Source: Piscinibacter sp. HJYY11 (GTDB lineage Bacteria; Pseudomonadota; Gammaproteobacteria; Burkholderiales; Burkholderiaceae_C). Taken from it: a DNA stretch of 64,000 nucleotides. Below are positions 63,903-64,000 of the stretch, piece after piece; position 1 is the first letter of the stretch, and each line of letters opens with the position of its first letter. A model generated the notes under the pieces. The model ran no database searches. It was not told the DNA's origin and worked only from the letters and a program-made list of their open reading frames with translations. The DNA is taken from NCBI RefSeq assembly GCF_016735515.1, contig NZ_JAERQZ010000001.1, positions 930,001-994,000 on the forward strand, read 5' to 3'. A program made the translations under genes and the position numbers.

Positions 63903-64000
63903 TGGATAGCGCTATCTCGATCGAGGAGAAAAACGGCCCTTTCATGCGGCCGCCAGACCTTCCGTGGCATCAGGCTCTCTCAGGGAAACCCACGAGAGAT
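63903..64000. other. upstream region of gntK, right window edge
   Basis: Apart from the palindrome at 63905-63916 I see no gene in these 98 bases. A divergent gene may begin beyond the edge. Confidence 0.5.
63905..63916. promoter_or_regulatory. candidate operator before gntK
   Basis: GATAGCGCTATC is a perfect 12-base palindrome with a central CG, 2 bases upstream of the gntK ATG. LacI-family gluconate regulators bind such sites, but none is encoded in the window. It takes the place of a normal ribosome site, none of which is visible. Confidence 0.45.

Overview
The window is a GC-rich, densely packed chromosomal segment. The proteins look like those of a Burkholderiales betaproteobacterium of the Rubrivivax/Rhizobacter/Leptothrix type: an ohrR-ohr pair, a cysteine-type intracellular PHA depolymerase, a PilU ATPase inside a dap operon, a YheS-type ABC-F protein, and the CCCCTC/GGGG-rich intergenic hairpins I associate with that order. 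This placement comes from protein resemblance and gene content only. There are no rRNA or tRNA genes, no CRISPR array, no phage and no insertion sequence. Coding frames cover nearly everything, and only one gap exceeds 300 bases (16135-16445).

Layout. 1-5614: end of a DUF72 protein, then dapC-dapD-pilU-dapE-prmB, in which lysine/diaminopimelate synthesis genes are interleaved with a pilus retraction ATPase and a ribosomal-protein methyltransferase. 5615-14151: a LysR/GST divergent pair, a glycine-rich lipoprotein, a Cys/Met-metabolism PLP enzyme, a YheS-like ABC-F ATPase, a serine hydrolase, and ohrR-ohr. 14148-16445: an asparaginase divergent from lexA (two tandem SOS boxes), a helix-hairpin-helix gene right behind lexA, then a repeat-rich gap with nested inverted repeats. 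16446-26046: penicillin acylase-like hydrolase, response regulator/hybrid kinase operon, LysE exporter, DUF1993, 2-hydroxyacid dehydrogenase, MFS carrier, aldo/keto reductase.

The central part (26207-45875) is a sugar-catabolic island. First comes a maltose/alpha-glucan module: LacI regulator, GH13 alpha-glucosidase, malK-malE-malF-malG and a MalS-like amylase, with two palindromes of shared design in front of it. Directly after it lies a xylose/xylan module: ROK regulator XylR, a XylF-XylH-single-domain ATPase transporter, an orphan CUT1-type binding protein, xylB, xylA and a GH43 beta-xylosidase. Together they take up maltodextrins and xylose or xylo-oligosaccharides, hydrolyse them, and feed glycolysis and the pentose phosphate pathway.

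45886-64000: a small secreted protein, upp, a sirtuin and rlmB; a three-gene phosphorelay (hybrid kinase, REC-kinase, lone receiver); a secreted GDPD with an EF-hand-like loop; a small four-cysteine protein; dsbD with a DUF1624 membrane protein; a cupin; a GST with a Lys/Ala-rich tail; phaZ; and a gntK-dctQ-dctM-dctP operon probably for gluconate or another sugar acid.

I did not find a clearly undescribed multi-gene system. The most unusual items are the covarying hairpin repeats at 16186-16426, the lexA-linked helix-hairpin-helix gene, the orphan binding protein in the xylose operon, and the paired operator-like palindromes.
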